A stretch of DNA of 64,000 nucleotides from Ilumatobacter coccineus YM16-304 (GTDB lineage: Bacteria > Actinomycetota > Acidimicrobiia > Acidimicrobiales > Ilumatobacteraceae), in contig NC_020520.1 of assembly GCF_000348785.1 (NCBI RefSeq), positions 930,001-994,000 of the forward strand, read 5' to 3'. The notes under the pieces were generated by a model. The model saw only the letters and a list, made by a program, of their open reading frames with translations. It had not been told where the DNA came from and searched no databases. A program made the position numbers and the translations under genes. This document shows positions 8,827 to 18,264 of the stretch, in pieces (within the stretch, counting starts at the first letter, position 1; the number at the start of each line of letters is the position of its first letter).

Positions 8827-9105
8827 ATGAGCGAAGAAACCGCAGAAACCACCGAACGTCCGGCCCGCAAGGTCCGTGAAGGAACGGTCGTGTCGAACAA
8901 GATGGACAAGACCGCCGTCGTGGCCGTCGTGTCGCGCGTTCCGCACGCCAAGTACAACAAGATGATCCTGCAGACCACCAAGCTGCACGCTCATGACGAG
9001 ACCAACGACGTCAACATCGGCGACAAGGTTCGCCTGATGGAGACCCGGCCGCTCAGCAAGCTCAAGCGCTGGCGCATCACCGATGTGCTCGAGCGAGCGA
9101 AGTAA
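8827..9105 (+). CDS. rpsQ: 30S ribosomal protein S17 (uS17)
   Basis: S17, 92 residues from ATG 8827 (or 94 from GTG 8821, which overlaps the rpmC stop as GTGA). AGGA at 8815-8818 is 8 bases from the ATG, which favours 8827. After a short acidic N-terminus come [41 protein letters not shown] and RWRITDVLE (each well conserved), an OB-fold 16S binder. Confidence 0.95.
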   Translation: MSEETAETTERPARKVREGTVVSNKMDKTAVVAVVSRVPHAKYNKMILQTTKLHAHDETNDVNIGDKVRLMETRPLSKLKRWRITDVLERAK

Positions 9106-9114
9106 GGGATACCA

Positions 9115-9483
9115 ATGATTCAGCAAGAATCTCGACTTCGCGTCGCCGACAACAGCGGCGCCAAGGAAGTCCTCTGCATCAAGGTGCTCGGTGGCTCGCG
9201 CCGCCGTTACGCCTCGGTCGGTGACGTCTTCGTCGCCACCGTCAAAGACGCCATGCCAGGTGCCGGCGTCAAGAAGGGCGAAGTCGTCAAGTGCGTCGTC
9301 GTCCGTACCAAGAAGGAAAAGCGCCGTCCCGACGGCAGCTACATCCGCTTCGACGAGAACGCAGCCGTTCTCATCAAAGACGACATGACGCCTCGCGGCA
9401 CCCGCATCTTCGGCCCTGTCGGCCGTGAGCTGCGTGACCGCAAGTTCATGCGCATCGTGTCGCTCGCACCGGAGGTGCTCTGA
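9115..9483 (+). CDS. rplN: 50S ribosomal protein L14 (uL14)
   Basis: 122-residue L14, near-universal length. [19 protein letters not shown] at the start, then [40 protein letters not shown] and [13 protein letters not shown]. It forms an intersubunit bridge and binds the silencing factor RsfS in other species. Preceded by AAGGGAT; first gene of the rplN-rplX-rplE trio. Confidence 0.97.
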   Translation: MIQQESRLRVADNSGAKEVLCIKVLGGSRRRYASVGDVFVATVKDAMPGAGVKKGEVVKCVVVRTKKEKRRPDGSYIRFDENAAVLIKDDMTPRGTRIFGPVGRELRDRKFMRIVSLAPEVL

Positions 9484-9486
9484 CTC

Positions 9487-9789
9487 ATGAAGCTCAAGAA
9501 GGGTGACACCGTCGAAGTGATCACCGGCAAAGACAAGGGTAAGCAAGGCGAGATCGAACACGTCTACCCGAAGAAGAACAAGATCATCGTGCAGGGGATC
9601 AACACCGCCTCGAAGCACTCCAAGCCGAGCCGTGCCAACGAGCAGGGCGGCATCATCGACAAGGACATGCCGATCGACGCCAGCAACGTGATGCTGGTGC
9701 ACAAGGGCAACAAGGTCCGCGTCGGCTACAAGGTCAACGACGATGGCACCAAGGTGCGCATCGCCCGCCCGTCCGGAGATGAGATCTGA
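9487..9789 (+). CDS. rplX: 50S ribosomal protein L24 (uL24)
   Basis: 100-residue L24, an initiator of large-subunit assembly. A KOW motif is at the N-terminus ([20 protein letters not shown]), followed by [10 protein letters not shown] and [17 protein letters not shown]. The start is 3 bases after rplN and the stop overlaps the rplE ATG by one base. Confidence 0.96.
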   Translation: MKLKKGDTVEVITGKDKGKQGEIEHVYPKKNKIIVQGINTASKHSKPSRANEQGGIIDKDMPIDASNVMLVHKGNKVRVGYKVNDDGTKVRIARPSGDEI

Positions 9790-10415
9790 TGGCTGAAACC
9801 CTCGACATCCCCCGCCTCAAGGCGAAGTACAACGACGACATCGCTGCTGCGCTGAAAGATCAGCTCGGCATCGAGAACGTCATGCAGATCCCGAAGATGG
9901 ACAAGATCGTCATCAACATGGGCATGGGACGCGCTGCCGGCCAGCCGTCGCTCATGGAAGCAGCGATCTCCGACCTCACCGCGATCTCCGGTCAGAAGCC
10001 GGTCGTCACGAAGGCGAAGAAGTCGATCGCGAACTTCAAGCTGCGTGAAGGCCAGGCCATCGGCGCCAAGGTCACCCTGCGCGGCGACCGCATGTGGGAG
10101 TTCCTCGACCGGCTCGTGTCGGTTGCCATCCCCCGTATCCGCGACTTCCGTGGGCTCCCGGCCCACTCGTGGGACGGTCAGGGCAACTACACGTTCGGTC
10201 TCAACGAGCAGTCGATGTTCGCCGAGATCAACCCCGACACGATCGACCACCCGCGTGGCATGGACATCACCATCGTCACGACCGCCGACAACGACGAGGC
10301 CGGCTACGCCCTCCTCGACGCCTTCGGTTTCCCGTTCAAGAAGGGCGAGGATGCGGCCAACGCACCTCGCAAGAAGCGCCGCAAGCGTCCGCTGTACGGC
10401 AAGAAGAGCAAGTGA
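9789..10415 (+). CDS. rplE: 50S ribosomal protein L5 (uL5)
   Basis: L5, 208 residues, 5S rRNA binder that contacts the P-site t[58 protein letters not shown] and [14 protein letters not shown] are family signatures. It is about 20 residues longer than usual because of a very basic C-terminal tail ([15 protein letters not shown]). Coupled to rplX by a one-base overlap. Confidence 0.96.
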   Translation: MAETLDIPRLKAKYNDDIAAALKDQLGIENVMQIPKMDKIVINMGMGRAAGQPSLMEAAISDLTAISGQKPVVTKAKKSIANFKLREGQAIGAKVTLRGDRMWEFLDRLVSVAIPRIRDFRGLPAHSWDGQGNYTFGLNEQSMFAEINPDTIDHPRGMDITIVTTADNDEAGYALLDAFGFPFKKGEDAANAPRKKRRKRPLYGKKSK

Positions 10416-10426
10416 ACTGAGCTGAC

Positions 10427-10612
10427 ATGGCAAAGAAAGCACTCATCAACAAAGCCAACGCGAAGCCGAAGTTCAAGGTTCGTGCCTACACGCGTTGCCG
10501 TCGCTGCGGCCGCGCCCGTTCCGTCTACCGCAAGTTCGGCCTCTGCCGCATCTGCCTGCGTGAGCTCGCTCACGCCGGTGAGATCCCCGGCCTGACGAAG
10601 TCGAGCTGGTGA
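10427..10612 (+). CDS. rpsN: 30S ribosomal protein S14, zinc type (uS14)
   Basis: 61-residue S14 of the short zinc-ribbon class: Cys24 and Cys27 ([10 protein letters not shown]) pair with Cys40 and Cys43 ([10 protein letters not shown]). The N-terminus [20 protein letters not shown] is usual. No cysteine-free zinc-independent S14 paralogue occurs in this window. Eleven bases after rplE, before rpsH. Confidence 0.97.
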   Translation: MAKKALINKANAKPKFKVRAYTRCRRCGRARSVYRKFGLCRICLRELAHAGEIPGLTKSSW

Positions 10613-10622
10613 GGAGAGACAC

Positions 10623-11024
10623 ATGCTGACTGATCCAATCGCCGACATGTTGACCCGAGTCCGCAACGCGAACACCGCGATGCACGACGAGGTCAAGATG
10701 CCCTCCTCCAAGCAGAAGGTCGCACTCGCTGCGGTGCTCCAGGCCGAGGGCTACATCGAAGGTTTCGAGACCGCTCCCTCGCCCCGTGGCGTCGGTGAGG
10801 TGCTCACCATCAAGATGAAGTACTCCGAAGAGCGCGAGCGCACGATTTCCGGCATCCGCCGTATCTCGACGCCCGGTCTTCGCGTCTACCGCAAGTCGAA
10901 CGCTGTGCCCCGTGTGCTCAACGGTCTCGGCGTTGCTGTCCTGTCCACCTCGAACGGCCTCATGTCCGACCGCGAAGCGCGCAAGCGCAAGGTGGGCGGC
11001 GAGGTCCTCTGTTACGTCTGGTGA
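10623..11024 (+). CDS. rpsH: 30S ribosomal protein S8 (uS8)
   Basis: 133-residue S8. [20 protein letters not shown] at the start, [36 protein letters not shown] and the C-terminal [20 protein letters not shown] are diagnostic. S8 organises the central domain of 16S rRNA and represses the spc operon in E. coli. GGAGAGAC precedes ATG 10623. Confidence 0.97.
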   Translation: MLTDPIADMLTRVRNANTAMHDEVKMPSSKQKVALAAVLQAEGYIEGFETAPSPRGVGEVLTIKMKYSEERERTISGIRRISTPGLRVYRKSNAVPRVLNGLGVAVLSTSNGLMSDREARKRKVGGEVLCYVW

Positions 11025-11030
11025 TCTGAG

Positions 11031-11573
11031 ATGTCTCGTATCGGAAACGCACCCATCACCGTCCCGGCCGGAGTCGATGTCAACATCGCCAACGGTCGCG
11101 TGTCGGTCAAGGGCCCCAAGGGCACGCTCGAGCGTGTCATTCCGGGCAACATCAGCATCTCGCAGGAAGGTGACACCCTCACCGTCACCCGTCCCGACGA
11201 GCAGAACAAGACGAAGGCGATGCACGGCTTGACCCGCAGCCTCGTCAACAACATGGTCCGCGGCGTGACCGAAGGGTTCCGCAAGGAACTCGAGATCCAC
11301 GGCGTCGGTTACCGTGCCGAGCAGCAGGGCCCCAACAAGCTCCGCATGAACCTCGGTTACAGCCACACGATCGACGTCGAGGCGCCCGAAGGCATCGTCT
11401 TCGAAGTGCCGCAGCAGACGTCGGTGATCGTGACCGGCATCGACAACGAAGTGGTTGGCCAGGTGGCGGCGAACATCCGCAGCCTGCGCAAGCCCGAGCC
11501 GTACAAGGGCAAGGGCGTTCGCTACGCCGGCGAGCGGATCATCCGCAAGGCCGGCAAGGCAGGAAAGAAGTAG
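11031..11573 (+). CDS. rplF: 50S ribosomal protein L6 (uL6)
   Basis: 180-residue L6, two homologous domains near the factor-binding site. [62 protein letters not shown] and the C-terminal [26 protein letters not shown] (first part conserved [11 protein letters not shown]) place it firmly. Starts 6 bases after rpsH. Confidence 0.97.
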   Translation: MSRIGNAPITVPAGVDVNIANGRVSVKGPKGTLERVIPGNISISQEGDTLTVTRPDEQNKTKAMHGLTRSLVNNMVRGVTEGFRKELEIHGVGYRAEQQGPNKLRMNLGYSHTIDVEAPEGIVFEVPQQTSVIVTGIDNEVVGQVAANIRSLRKPEPYKGKGVRYAGERIIRKAGKAGKK

Positions 11574-11576
11574 CTC

Positions 11577-11945
11577 ATGACCAAGATTGCACAAGCCCGC
11601 CGCAGTGGCCGGATCCGTCGTCACCGTCGTGTCCGCAAGAAGATCTACGGCACCGCCACGCGACCCCGCCTCGCGGTGTTCCGTTCGAACAAGCACCTCT
11701 CGGTGCAGGTGATCAACGACGACGACGGTGTCACCATCGCCGCCGCCTCGACCACCGAAGCCGACATCCGTGGTGCGGGTTCGACCGCATCCGTCGATGC
11801 CGCAACCAAGATCGGTCAGCTCGTCGCCGAGCGCACGAAGGCTGCCGGTGTCACCCAGGTCGTGTTCGACCGAGGTGGATTCGCCTACCACGGTCGCATC
11901 GCTGCCGTGGCGTCTGCTGCACGTGACGCAGGACTGGAGTTCTGA
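11577..11945 (+). CDS. rplR: 50S ribosomal protein L18 (uL18)
   Basis: 122-residue L18, 5S rRNA binder. The Arg-rich N-terminus ends in [18 protein letters not shown], followed by [18 protein letters not shown] and the C-terminal [20 protein letters not shown]. Starts 3 bases after rplF; the stop overlaps the rpsE ATG. Confidence 0.97.
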   Translation: MTKIAQARRSGRIRRHRRVRKKIYGTATRPRLAVFRSNKHLSVQVINDDDGVTIAAASTTEADIRGAGSTASVDAATKIGQLVAERTKAAGVTQVVFDRGGFAYHGRIAAVASAARDAGLEF

Positions 11946-12565
11946 TGGCATTCGGAGACAACAACCGTGGAGGTCGCGATGGCGGCCGCGAGCGCGCACC
12001 CGATCCCGATGGCCTGCGTGAGTCACGCGTCATCACGATCAACCGTGTCGCCAAGGTCGTCAAGGGCGGTCGTCGCTTCTCCTTCACCGCACTCGTGGTG
12101 ATCGGTGACGGCAACGGCCGCGTCGGCCTCGGCTACGGCAAGGCCAAGGAAGTTCCCTTGGCGATCCAGAAGGGCACCGAAGAAGCCCGCCGCAACCTGT
12201 TCACCGTGCCGATGGCCGGTGGCACCGTCATCCACGAAGTCCTCGGACGCACCGGTGGCGGACGCGTGATGATCAAGCCGGCATCGCAAGGTACCGGCGT
12301 CATCGCCGGTGGCGCTGCTCGTGTGATCCTCGAAGAGGCCGGCGTGCACGACGTGCTCTGCAAGTCGCTCGGCTCGGCCAACCACATCAACGTCGCCCGC
12401 GCCACCGTGCAGGGCCTCAAGTCGCTGCAGCGTCCCGACCTGGTCGCCGCTCGTCGAGGCCTCGCTCCGGAAGAGTTCGTGCCCAAGGGCCTGCTCGACG
12501 CGTACAACGAGAGCAACAAGAAGCCAGCGGCCGCAGCTGCTGACGCAACCGAAGGGACCACGTGA
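11945..12565 (+). CDS. rpsE: 30S ribosomal protein S5 (uS5)
   Basis: 206-residue S5, with roles in decoding accuracy and mRNA unwinding. A Gly/Arg/Asp-rich N-terminus is followed by [39 protein letters not shown] and [18 protein letters not shown] 30-residue tail ([18 protein letters not shown]) is low complexity. ATG overlaps the rplR stop; the end overlaps rpmD. Confidence 0.97.
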   Translation: MAFGDNNRGGRDGGRERAPDPDGLRESRVITINRVAKVVKGGRRFSFTALVVIGDGNGRVGLGYGKAKEVPLAIQKGTEEARRNLFTVPMAGGTVIHEVLGRTGGGRVMIKPASQGTGVIAGGAARVILEEAGVHDVLCKSLGSANHINVARATVQGLKSLQRPDLVAARRGLAPEEFVPKGLLDAYNESNKKPAAAAADATEGTT

Positions 12566-12750
12566 TGGCCGACATCACCGTCACCCAGATCAAGTCGGCG
12601 ATCGGCACGAAGCCCAAGCACCGCGGAACCCTCCGTGCGCTCGGCATCGGCAAGATCGGCCAGACCAACACACTTCCCGATCGCCCCGAGATCCGCGGCA
12701 TGATCGCCCGGGTCCCGCACCTGATCGAAGTGTCGGAAGAGGAGAGCTGA
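12565..12750 (+). CDS. rpmD: 50S ribosomal protein L30 (uL30)
   Basis: 61-residue L30: ITVTQIKSAIGTKPKHRGTL, RALGIGKIGQTNTLPD and IRGMIARVPHLIEV are typical. ATG 12565 overlaps the rpsE stop as TGATG; a GTG at 12562 is an alternative start that would add one residue. rplO begins one base after its stop. Confidence 0.95.
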   Translation: MADITVTQIKSAIGTKPKHRGTLRALGIGKIGQTNTLPDRPEIRGMIARVPHLIEVSEEES

Positions 12751-12751
12751 C

Positions 12752-13264
12752 ATGAAGGTCCATGACCTCAAGCCCGCAGCGGGCGCAACTCGCAGCCGCA
12801 AGCGCGTCGGTCGCGGTACCGGCGGCAAGGGCGGCAAGACCGCCGGCCGTGGTACCAAGGGACAGCGCGCACGCAACACCGTCGCACGCGGTTTCGAAGG
12901 TGGCCAGATGCCGCTCAAGCAGCGTGTTCCGAAGCTTCGCGGCTTCAAGAACCCGTTCCGCGTCGAGTACCAGGCAGTCAACCTGCACACGCTGTCCGAC
13001 CTGGCCGAGAAGCTCGGCTCCGGCGACATCGACATCGATGCACTCGTGGCCAACGGCGTCGTCCGCAAGGGCGCCTTCGTGAAGATCCTCGCCCGTGGCG
13101 AGATCACCACCAAGGTCAACGTCAGCGCCCACGCCGCGTCGGCGTCGGCCAAGGAAGCCATCGAGGCCGCCGGCGGTTCGATCACCATGATCACCCTTCC
13201 GTTCAAGGAAGAGGGCAAGGCCGGACGCCCGGCCTCCGCCGGCAACCAATTCATGAACCGCTGA
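12752..13264 (+). CDS. rplO: 50S ribosomal protein L15 (uL15)
   Basis: 170-residue L15. The Gly/Arg-rich N-terminus contains RKRVGRGTGGKGGKTAGRGTKG, then GFEGGQMPLKQRVPKLRGF and the C-terminal globular part with VVRKGAFVKILARGEITTKV. Last gene of the first ribosomal operon: a strong intrinsic terminator follows 120 bp downstream, so secY is transcribed separately here, unlike in E. coli. Confidence 0.97.
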   Translation: MKVHDLKPAAGATRSRKRVGRGTGGKGGKTAGRGTKGQRARNTVARGFEGGQMPLKQRVPKLRGFKNPFRVEYQAVNLHTLSDLAEKLGSGDIDIDALVANGVVRKGAFVKILARGEITTKVNVSAHAASASAKEAIEAAGGSITMITLPFKEEGKAGRPASAGNQFMNR

Positions 13265-13583
13265 TTCGGGCCAGCTTTCCGTCTCGCTGCGTCAGCCGAG
13301 CGACTCATTGACGACCAGTCAACTTCGTCGCCGGTTTCCTTGCGAGACGAAACCATGATCCCGAATCAGTGATCTGATTCTGATCGGTGGCCCGCACCGT
13401 TGGTGCGGGCCACCGTTCGTTTTCGGAGTTGACGATTCGGCTCCGACAACCGGCCGGTTGCTCAGGCCGGCTGGCTGCCGGCGCTGGGAATCGAGCCGGT
13501 CTCGCTGGTAGCCTCGGGCCGGTCTGCGGCACCGAGTGCAGCACATATTTCGACCCCACCACGTGGGAATTCAGAGGACTTTG
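13265..13583 (+). promoter_or_regulatory. rplO-secY gap (319 bp): terminator and weak secY promoter
   Basis: No gene is seen. It contains a small inverted repeat (GAATCAG/CTGATTC, 13363-13380) and the rplO terminator (separate entry). A possible -10, TAGCCT, lies at 13509-13514 with TGGGAA 18 bp upstream (13485-13490), resembling the -10 elements of the other ribosomal promoters in this window. The secY ribosome site AGAGGA is at 13573-13578. Confidence 0.4.
13385..13424 (+). terminator. Intrinsic terminator after rplO
   Basis: Perfect 14-bp stem, CGGTGGCCCGCACC (13385-13398) with its complement (13402-13415), 3-nt loop GTT, followed by TTCGTTTT. This is the clearest intrinsic terminator in the window. 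Confidence 0.85.
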
Positions 13584-14903
13584 ATGCTTTCCAATCTGCT
13601 GAACGTGTTCAAGATCAGCGACCTTCGCAACAAGTTGTTGTTCGTCGTCGCGATGGTCACCGTGTACCGCATCGGCGTCGCCATTCGCGTGCCCGGTGTC
13701 GACCCGTTCGCCATCGAGCAGCTCCGTGCCTCGGCCGACCAGCAGGGCGCACTCGGCTTCCTGAACCTGTTCTCCGGTGGCGCATTCGAGTCGTTCTCGA
13801 TCTTCGCGCTCGGCATCATGCCGTACATCACCGCCAGCATCATCATGCAGGTCCTCGGCGTGGTGATCCCCAAGCTCGAACAGCTCCAGCAGGAAGGCGC
13901 CGTCGGGCAACGCAAGATCACGCAGTACACCCGCTACGTCACCATCGGCCTCGCCACCCTGCAGGCCACCGGCCTCACGTTCATCTTCGGCACCGGCAAC
14001 GGCCAGGCGTTCTTCGGCTCGGGCAACGTGCCCAGCGTCGTCCTCCTGCCCGACGGCCTGTGGCCCCGTGCCTACCTCATCATCCCCACGCTCGTCGCCG
14101 GTACCGCCGTGCTGATGTGGCTCGGTGAGATGATCTCGCAGCGCGGCATCGGCAACGGCATGTCGATGATCATCTTCGCATCGGTCGTGGCCTCGCTGCC
14201 CGGCGGCTTCTGGGGCATTCTGCAACTGAACAAGACCTTCTGGTTCGTCGCGATGATCATCTTGACCCTGGCGATCATCGTCGCCGTCGTCTTCGTCGAA
14301 CTCGGCCAGCGACGCATCCCGGTGCAGTTCGCAAAGCGTGTCGTCGGACGCCGCATGATGGGCGGCCAGAACACCTACATCCCGCTCAAGGTCAACCAGG
14401 CCGGCATCATCCCGATCATCTTCGCCAGCTCGATCCTGCTCCTGCCGGTGATCCTGTCGAACGTGCTCGGCTCGGGCGAAGGATGGCGCGGCGACGTGGC
14501 CAGCCTCGTCGACGAGTACATCGTCAACCCGTCGAACGTGGTCTACATCACGCTCTTCGCCCTGATGATCGTGGCGTTCGCCTACTTCTACAACTCGATC
14601 GCTTTCGACCCGGTTCGCCAGGCCGACCAGCTGCGCCGCCAGGGTGGCTTCATCCCCGGTATCCGTCCCGGACCGCAGACCGAGAAGTACCTCGGCAAGG
14701 CCGTCAACCGCATCACCCTGCCGGGCGCGGTGTTCATCGCGATCATCGCGATCCTGCCCTACATCCTCCTGCTCGCCGCCGACGTCTCGACGTTCGGATT
14801 CGCTGGCACGTCGGTGCTCATCTCGGTGGGTGTCGCCCTCGAGCTGATGCGTCAGATCGACAGCCAGCTGACCCTCCGCAACTACGAGGGCTTCCTCTCA
14901 TAG
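13584..14903 (+). CDS. secY: Preprotein translocase subunit SecY
   Basis: 439-residue polytopic membrane protein, the channel of the Sec translocon with SecE and SecG. About ten hydrophobic helices. LNVFKISDLRNKLLFVVAMV at the N-terminus, GGAFESFSIFALGIMPYITA (plug/TM2 region), the cytosolic loop GQRRIPVQFAKRVVGRRMMGG and GGFIPGIRPGPQTEKYL are signatures. ATG 13584 has AGAGGA five bases upstream; the frame opens earlier but only this start gives a SecY N-terminus. adk follows 19 bp downstream, the usual neighbour. Confidence 0.97.
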   Translation: MLSNLLNVFKISDLRNKLLFVVAMVTVYRIGVAIRVPGVDPFAIEQLRASADQQGALGFLNLFSGGAFESFSIFALGIMPYITASIIMQVLGVVIPKLEQLQQEGAVGQRKITQYTRYVTIGLATLQATGLTFIFGTGNGQAFFGSGNVPSVVLLPDGLWPRAYLIIPTLVAGTAVLMWLGEMISQRGIGNGMSMIIFASVVASLPGGFWGILQLNKTFWFVAMIILTLAIIVAVVFVELGQRRIPVQFAKRVVGRRMMGGQNTYIPLKVNQAGIIPIIFASSILLLPVILSNVLGSGEGWRGDVASLVDEYIVNPSNVVYITLFALMIVAFAYFYNSIAFDPVRQADQLRRQGGFIPGIRPGPQTEKYLGKAVNRITLPGAVFIAIIAILPYILLLAADVSTFGFAGTSVLISVGVALELMRQIDSQLTLRNYEGFLS

Positions 14904-14922
14904 CGGCGGGAGATCGACTCCT

Positions 14923-15588
14923 ATGATCCCGGGCGCCCGCCTCATCATCCTCGGGCGACAGGGTGCTGGCAAAGGCACACAGTGTGTGCGGCTGAGTCGG
15001 CACTTCGTCGTACCGCACATCTCCACCGGAGACATGCTGCGCGCAGCCGTGCGCGAAGGCACGCCGCTCGGCATCAAGGCCAAAGAGGTCATGGATGCCG
15101 GCGGACTCGTGTCCGACGACATCATGATCGGCATCGTCCGTGACCGGTTGAAGGCCGCCGACGCCGACACGCGGGGCTACATCCTCGACGGATTCCCCCG
15201 CACGATCGAGCAGGCCATCGCCCTCGACCAGATCACCGACGAGCTCGGCCGCCCGATCGACGTCGTCCTCGACCTCAACGTGCCCCGCGAGATCGTGCTC
15301 GAACGCATCTCGTCACGTCGCGTCTGCCGAGACTGCGGAACCAACTACACCTCGTCGGGCGGCAACGACCCCGAACCGTGGATCTGCGACGTGTGCGGTG
15401 GCGACGTGCTGCAACGTGACGACGACACGCCCGAGTCGGTCAACCGCCGCCTCGATCTCTACGAAGAGCAGACGTTCCCGCTCATCAAGCACTACGGCGA
15501 CGCGAACCGTCTCGCCGTCGTCAACGGCGTCGGGCACCCCGACTCCGTCTTCGACCGCCTCGTGAAGGCCGTCGAGAACAACCGGTGA
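14923..15588 (+). CDS. adk: Adenylate kinase
   Basis: 221-residue long-form adenylate kinase (ATP + AMP = 2 ADP). P-loop GRQGAGKGT (11-19), AMP-site HISTGDMLRAA and LDGFPRTIEQA. The LID carries a four-cysteine zinc knuckle: Cys135/Cys138 (VCRDCG) and Cys155/Cys158 (ICDVCG). GGAGA lies 8 bases before the ATG. It follows secY as usual, but the expected map and infA do not come next. The stop overlaps the following GTG start. Confidence 0.96.
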   Translation: MIPGARLIILGRQGAGKGTQCVRLSRHFVVPHISTGDMLRAAVREGTPLGIKAKEVMDAGGLVSDDIMIGIVRDRLKAADADTRGYILDGFPRTIEQAIALDQITDELGRPIDVVLDLNVPREIVLERISSRRVCRDCGTNYTSSGGNDPEPWICDVCGGDVLQRDDDTPESVNRRLDLYEEQTFPLIKHYGDANRLAVVNGVGHPDSVFDRLVKAVENNR

Positions 15589-16025
15589 CCAGCACGCCGA
15601 GCCGCACCGACTACGGGAGCCTCCCGAGCTCGGTGCCCGGCACCGCGACGCTGGTGTTCGACGGTCACTGCGGGTTTTGTACCCGCTCGGTCGGCTGGCT
15701 GCGCAAGCTCGACCGTCACGACCGTGTCGAGGTCAGAGCCGGCCAGACCGCCGGCACACGCGACCTCACCGGCCTCACAGAGCAACAGACCGACGCCGCA
15801 GCCTGGACCGTCACGCCCGAGGGCGTGGCCGTGGGCGGAGCCCGAGCGGTTGCCCTCTACACCGCCGTGGCGTGGAACTCGAAGCTGCCGCTGCTGCCCT
15901 GGAAGGTGCCCGGCGTGCCGTGGCTCCTCGACCGCTTGTACGAACTCATCGCCCGCAACCGCCATCGGTTGCCGGGCATGTCGCCGTGGTGCTCCGAGCA
16001 CGACGGCGAGTGCGACCCCGCCTGA
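15585..16025 (+). CDS. DCC-family thiol-disulfide oxidoreductase (DUF393)
   Basis: 146 residues, DUF393/DCC family: VFDGHCGFC with a CxxC (Cys29, Cys32) close to the start of the domain, then SVGWLRKLDRHDRVEVRAG, GVAVGGARAVALYTAV and a C-terminal LYELIARNRHRLPG. The family is thioredoxin-like and probably acts on thiols, but partners are not known. GTG at 15585 overlaps the adk stop (GTGA), suggesting co-translation with adk. Last plus-strand gene before the minus-strand accessory block. Confidence 0.8.
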   Translation: MTSTPSRTDYGSLPSSVPGTATLVFDGHCGFCTRSVGWLRKLDRHDRVEVRAGQTAGTRDLTGLTEQQTDAAAWTVTPEGVAVGGARAVALYTAVAWNSKLPLLPWKVPGVPWLLDRLYELIARNRHRLPGMSPWCSEHDGECDPA

Positions 16026-16039
16026 ACCGGCGGGCGCCG

Positions 16040-16789
16040 TCAGAGGTTGGTGCGACCGCCGTCGACCTTGATGGTCTGTCCGGTCACGTAGCTCGCCTTG
16101 TCGGACGCGAGGAAGCACGCCACGTCGGCGATCTCGTCGGCGGTGCCCCACCGCTGCATCGGCACACCCTTGGTGAACGTGCTGCGGACCGCGTCCTCAC
16201 CGAGACGTTCGAACGTCGACTCCCACATCTCGGTGTCGACCAGCCCGGGCGCTACTCCATTGACGCGCACACCCTTGTTCGCCCATTCGTTCGCGAGGTT
16301 CTTCGTGAGTGTGTTCAGCCCGCCCTTGGATGCTGCGTACGCACCTTGCGTGCCACCGGCACCGGTCGACGCGATCGACGAGATGTTGACGATGGCCCCT
16401 TGCGAGGCGAACAACGACTTGGCGAACGCGCTGCTCAGCAGGAACGGCTGACGCAGGTTGACGAAGAGCGTCTCGTCGATCGCTTCGGCCGTGGCGCGGT
16501 GCGCGGGCTCGTTGCGTTCGACCGCAGCGTTGTTGACGAGGATGTCGAGGCCGCCGAACGCGTCGAGCACCGCGGTGCTGATCTGCTCGACGGACGCCGG
16601 GTCGGAGAGATCGGTGGCGAGCACCAGTGGGTCGTTGGTGAGCTCGGCGGCGATCGCCTCGAGCTTGTCGGCACTCCGGGCGACGAGCGCCACACGAGCA
16701 CCCCCGGCATCGAGTTGGCGCACGATGGCCTCGCCGATGCCACGGCTCGCACCCGTGACGACCGCGGTCTTCCCGGAGAAGTCGAACAT
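16040..16789 (-). CDS. Short-chain dehydrogenase/reductase (SDR)
   Basis: 249-residue classical SDR: cofactor loop TGASRGIG near residue 13, NNAAVERN, catalytic Ser in NISSIAS, YAASK (Tyr, Lys), and C-terminal GQTIKVDGG. The substrate is unknown; an acidic residue is not obvious after strand 2 (VARSADK), so NADP(H) preference is possible. It is the last gene of the minus-strand aco-like operon; its ATG overlaps the preceding E2 stop by one base. It may act on a carbonyl or alcohol handled by the dehydrogenase complex. Confidence 0.85.
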   Translation of the reverse strand: MFDFSGKTAVVTGASRGIGEAIVRQLDAGGARVALVARSADKLEAIAAELTNDPLVLATDLSDPASVEQISTAVLDAFGGLDILVNNAAVERNEPAHRATAEAIDETLFVNLRQPFLLSSAFAKSLFASQGAIVNISSIASTGAGGTQGAYAASKGGLNTLTKNLANEWANKGVRVNGVAPGLVDTEMWESTFERLGEDAVRSTFTKGVPMQRWGTADEIADVACFLASDKASYVTGQTIKVDGGRTNL

Positions 16790-18264
16790 CAGACGAGCGA
16801 GCTCGGGTCGGCGAGGTACTTGCAGATGGTCTGTGCGAACTCCGCAGCGGGCGCACCGTCGAACACGCGGTGGTCCCAGGTGAGGCTCAGCGTGAGGCGC
16901 TTCGTGGTGCGAACGTCGCCGTCGACGACGATGACGTCGTCACGCAGCCGACCGACGCCGAGGATCGCCGAGTTCGGCGGATTGATGACCGGGGTGAACG
17001 AGTCGACGCCGAACATGCCGAGGGCGGTGACCGAGAAGGTGCCGCCCTGGACGTCGTCGGGGCCGAGCGATCCGTTGCGTGCGCCCTCGGCGAGTCGCGT
17101 CGTCTCGGGGCCGAGTTGGCCGAGCGACAGCTTGTCGGCGTTCTTCACGACGGGGACGATCAGACCTTCGTCGAGCGCAACAGCGAGACCGACGTGGATC
17201 TCGGGAAGGAGCGCCACGCCGGCCTCGGTGATCTGTGAGTTGACTCGGGGATGGTCGCGCAGCGCTCGTGCGGAGGCCGCGATGACGTAGTCGGTGAAGC
17301 CTGGCGCGTTGCCGGCGTCTTTGCGTGCCGTGCGGTCGGCGACCACCGCGTCCATGTCGGCGTCCATGGTCAGCGTGAGCTGTGCCGTTTCCTGCAGCGA
17401 GGCGTACATGCGCTTGGCGATGGTGCCGCGCATGCCCGACAGACGAATCGTCTCGGTCGGTTCCTGCATGGCCGGGGCCGACCCGCCGGTGGCCCCGACG
17501 GAGCCTGCGGACGTCGACGACGCGGCCGATCCGCTGAGCAGACCACGAACATGAGCGGCGACTCCGTCGCGGGTGACTCGACCGTCGGTCGGGTCGGCGG
17601 GAACGGAGGCCAGGTCGACGCCGAGCAGATCGGCCAACTGCCGGGCGGCGATCGACGCCGGAACCGGGGAGCCGGCCGCTGCGGGTGCCGGTGCCGGCGC
17701 AACGGCGGCCGGAGCGGGGCTGGCCGCGGGTGCCGCTGCCGGAGCAGTAGCCACCGCAGCGACGCGGCCGTCGGCGACGTCGAGGACGTCTTCGGACGTG
17801 ATGCGCCCGTCGGGTCCGGTGCCGGTCACCGTGGCGACGTCGATGCCTCGCTCGGCGGCGACGCGCCGAGCATTCGGCGACACGAGGAGACGGCCACCCG
17901 AACCGGTTGCCGATGCTGCAGCGGGGGCGGGCGACGCGGCAACCGCGGGAGCGGCCTCGGGCTCGGCGGCCGCCGGTGTCGGAGCGGCGCTCGGAGCCGG
18001 AGCGGCAGCGGCAGCGGACGGCGCTTCACCCGGCGCCAGCACCTGCCCGATCGACGCGCCACATGCGAACGTGTCGCCCGGGGCACCGGTCTGGTGCAGC
18101 ACACCGGTCGCTGCGGCCTCGACCTCGGTCTCGGTCTTGTCGGTCTCGATGACGAGCACCGGCTGGCCGACCGTGATCTCGGACCCGTCGGCGACGAGCC
18201 ATTCGACGATGGTGCCTTCCTCCATCGTCAGGCCGAGTTTGGGCATCTGGAATTCAGTGGACAT
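16789..18264 (-). CDS. acoC: Dihydrolipoamide acyltransferase E2 (AcoC-like)
   Basis: 491-residue E2 of a 2-oxo-acid or acetoin dehydrogenase complex. Order: lipoyl domain (1-77, lipoylated Lys43 in ETDKTETEV), Ala/Pro linker, peripheral-subunit-binding domain 126-164 (SPNARRVAAERGIDVATVTG), a second one at 200-240 (ASIAARQLADLLGVDLASV), linker, then the catalytic core with DHRVFDG (His465). Two subunit-binding domains are unusual. ATG 18264 is chosen over the earlier in-frame start for AAGGAG and the MPKLGLTMEEG lipoyl start. It overlaps acoX by 11 bases. The gene symbol rests on the neighbouring acoX-type gene. Confidence 0.85.
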   Translation of the reverse strand: MSTEFQMPKLGLTMEEGTIVEWLVADGSEITVGQPVLVIETDKTETEVEAAATGVLHQTGAPGDTFACGASIGQVLAPGEAPSAAAAAPAPSAAPTPAAAEPEAAPAVAASPAPAAASATGSGGRLLVSPNARRVAAERGIDVATVTGTGPDGRITSEDVLDVADGRVAAVATAPAAAPAASPAPAAVAPAPAPAAAGSPVPASIAARQLADLLGVDLASVPADPTDGRVTRDGVAAHVRGLLSGSAASSTSAGSVGATGGSAPAMQEPTETIRLSGMRGTIAKRMYASLQETAQLTLTMDADMDAVVADRTARKDAGNAPGFTDYVIAASARALRDHPRVNSQITEAGVALLPEIHVGLAVALDEGLIVPVVKNADKLSLGQLGPETTRLAEGARNGSLGPDDVQGGTFSVTALGMFGVDSFTPVINPPNSAILGVGRLRDDVIVVDGDVRTTKRLTLSLTWDHRVFDGAPAAEFAQTICKYLADPSSLV

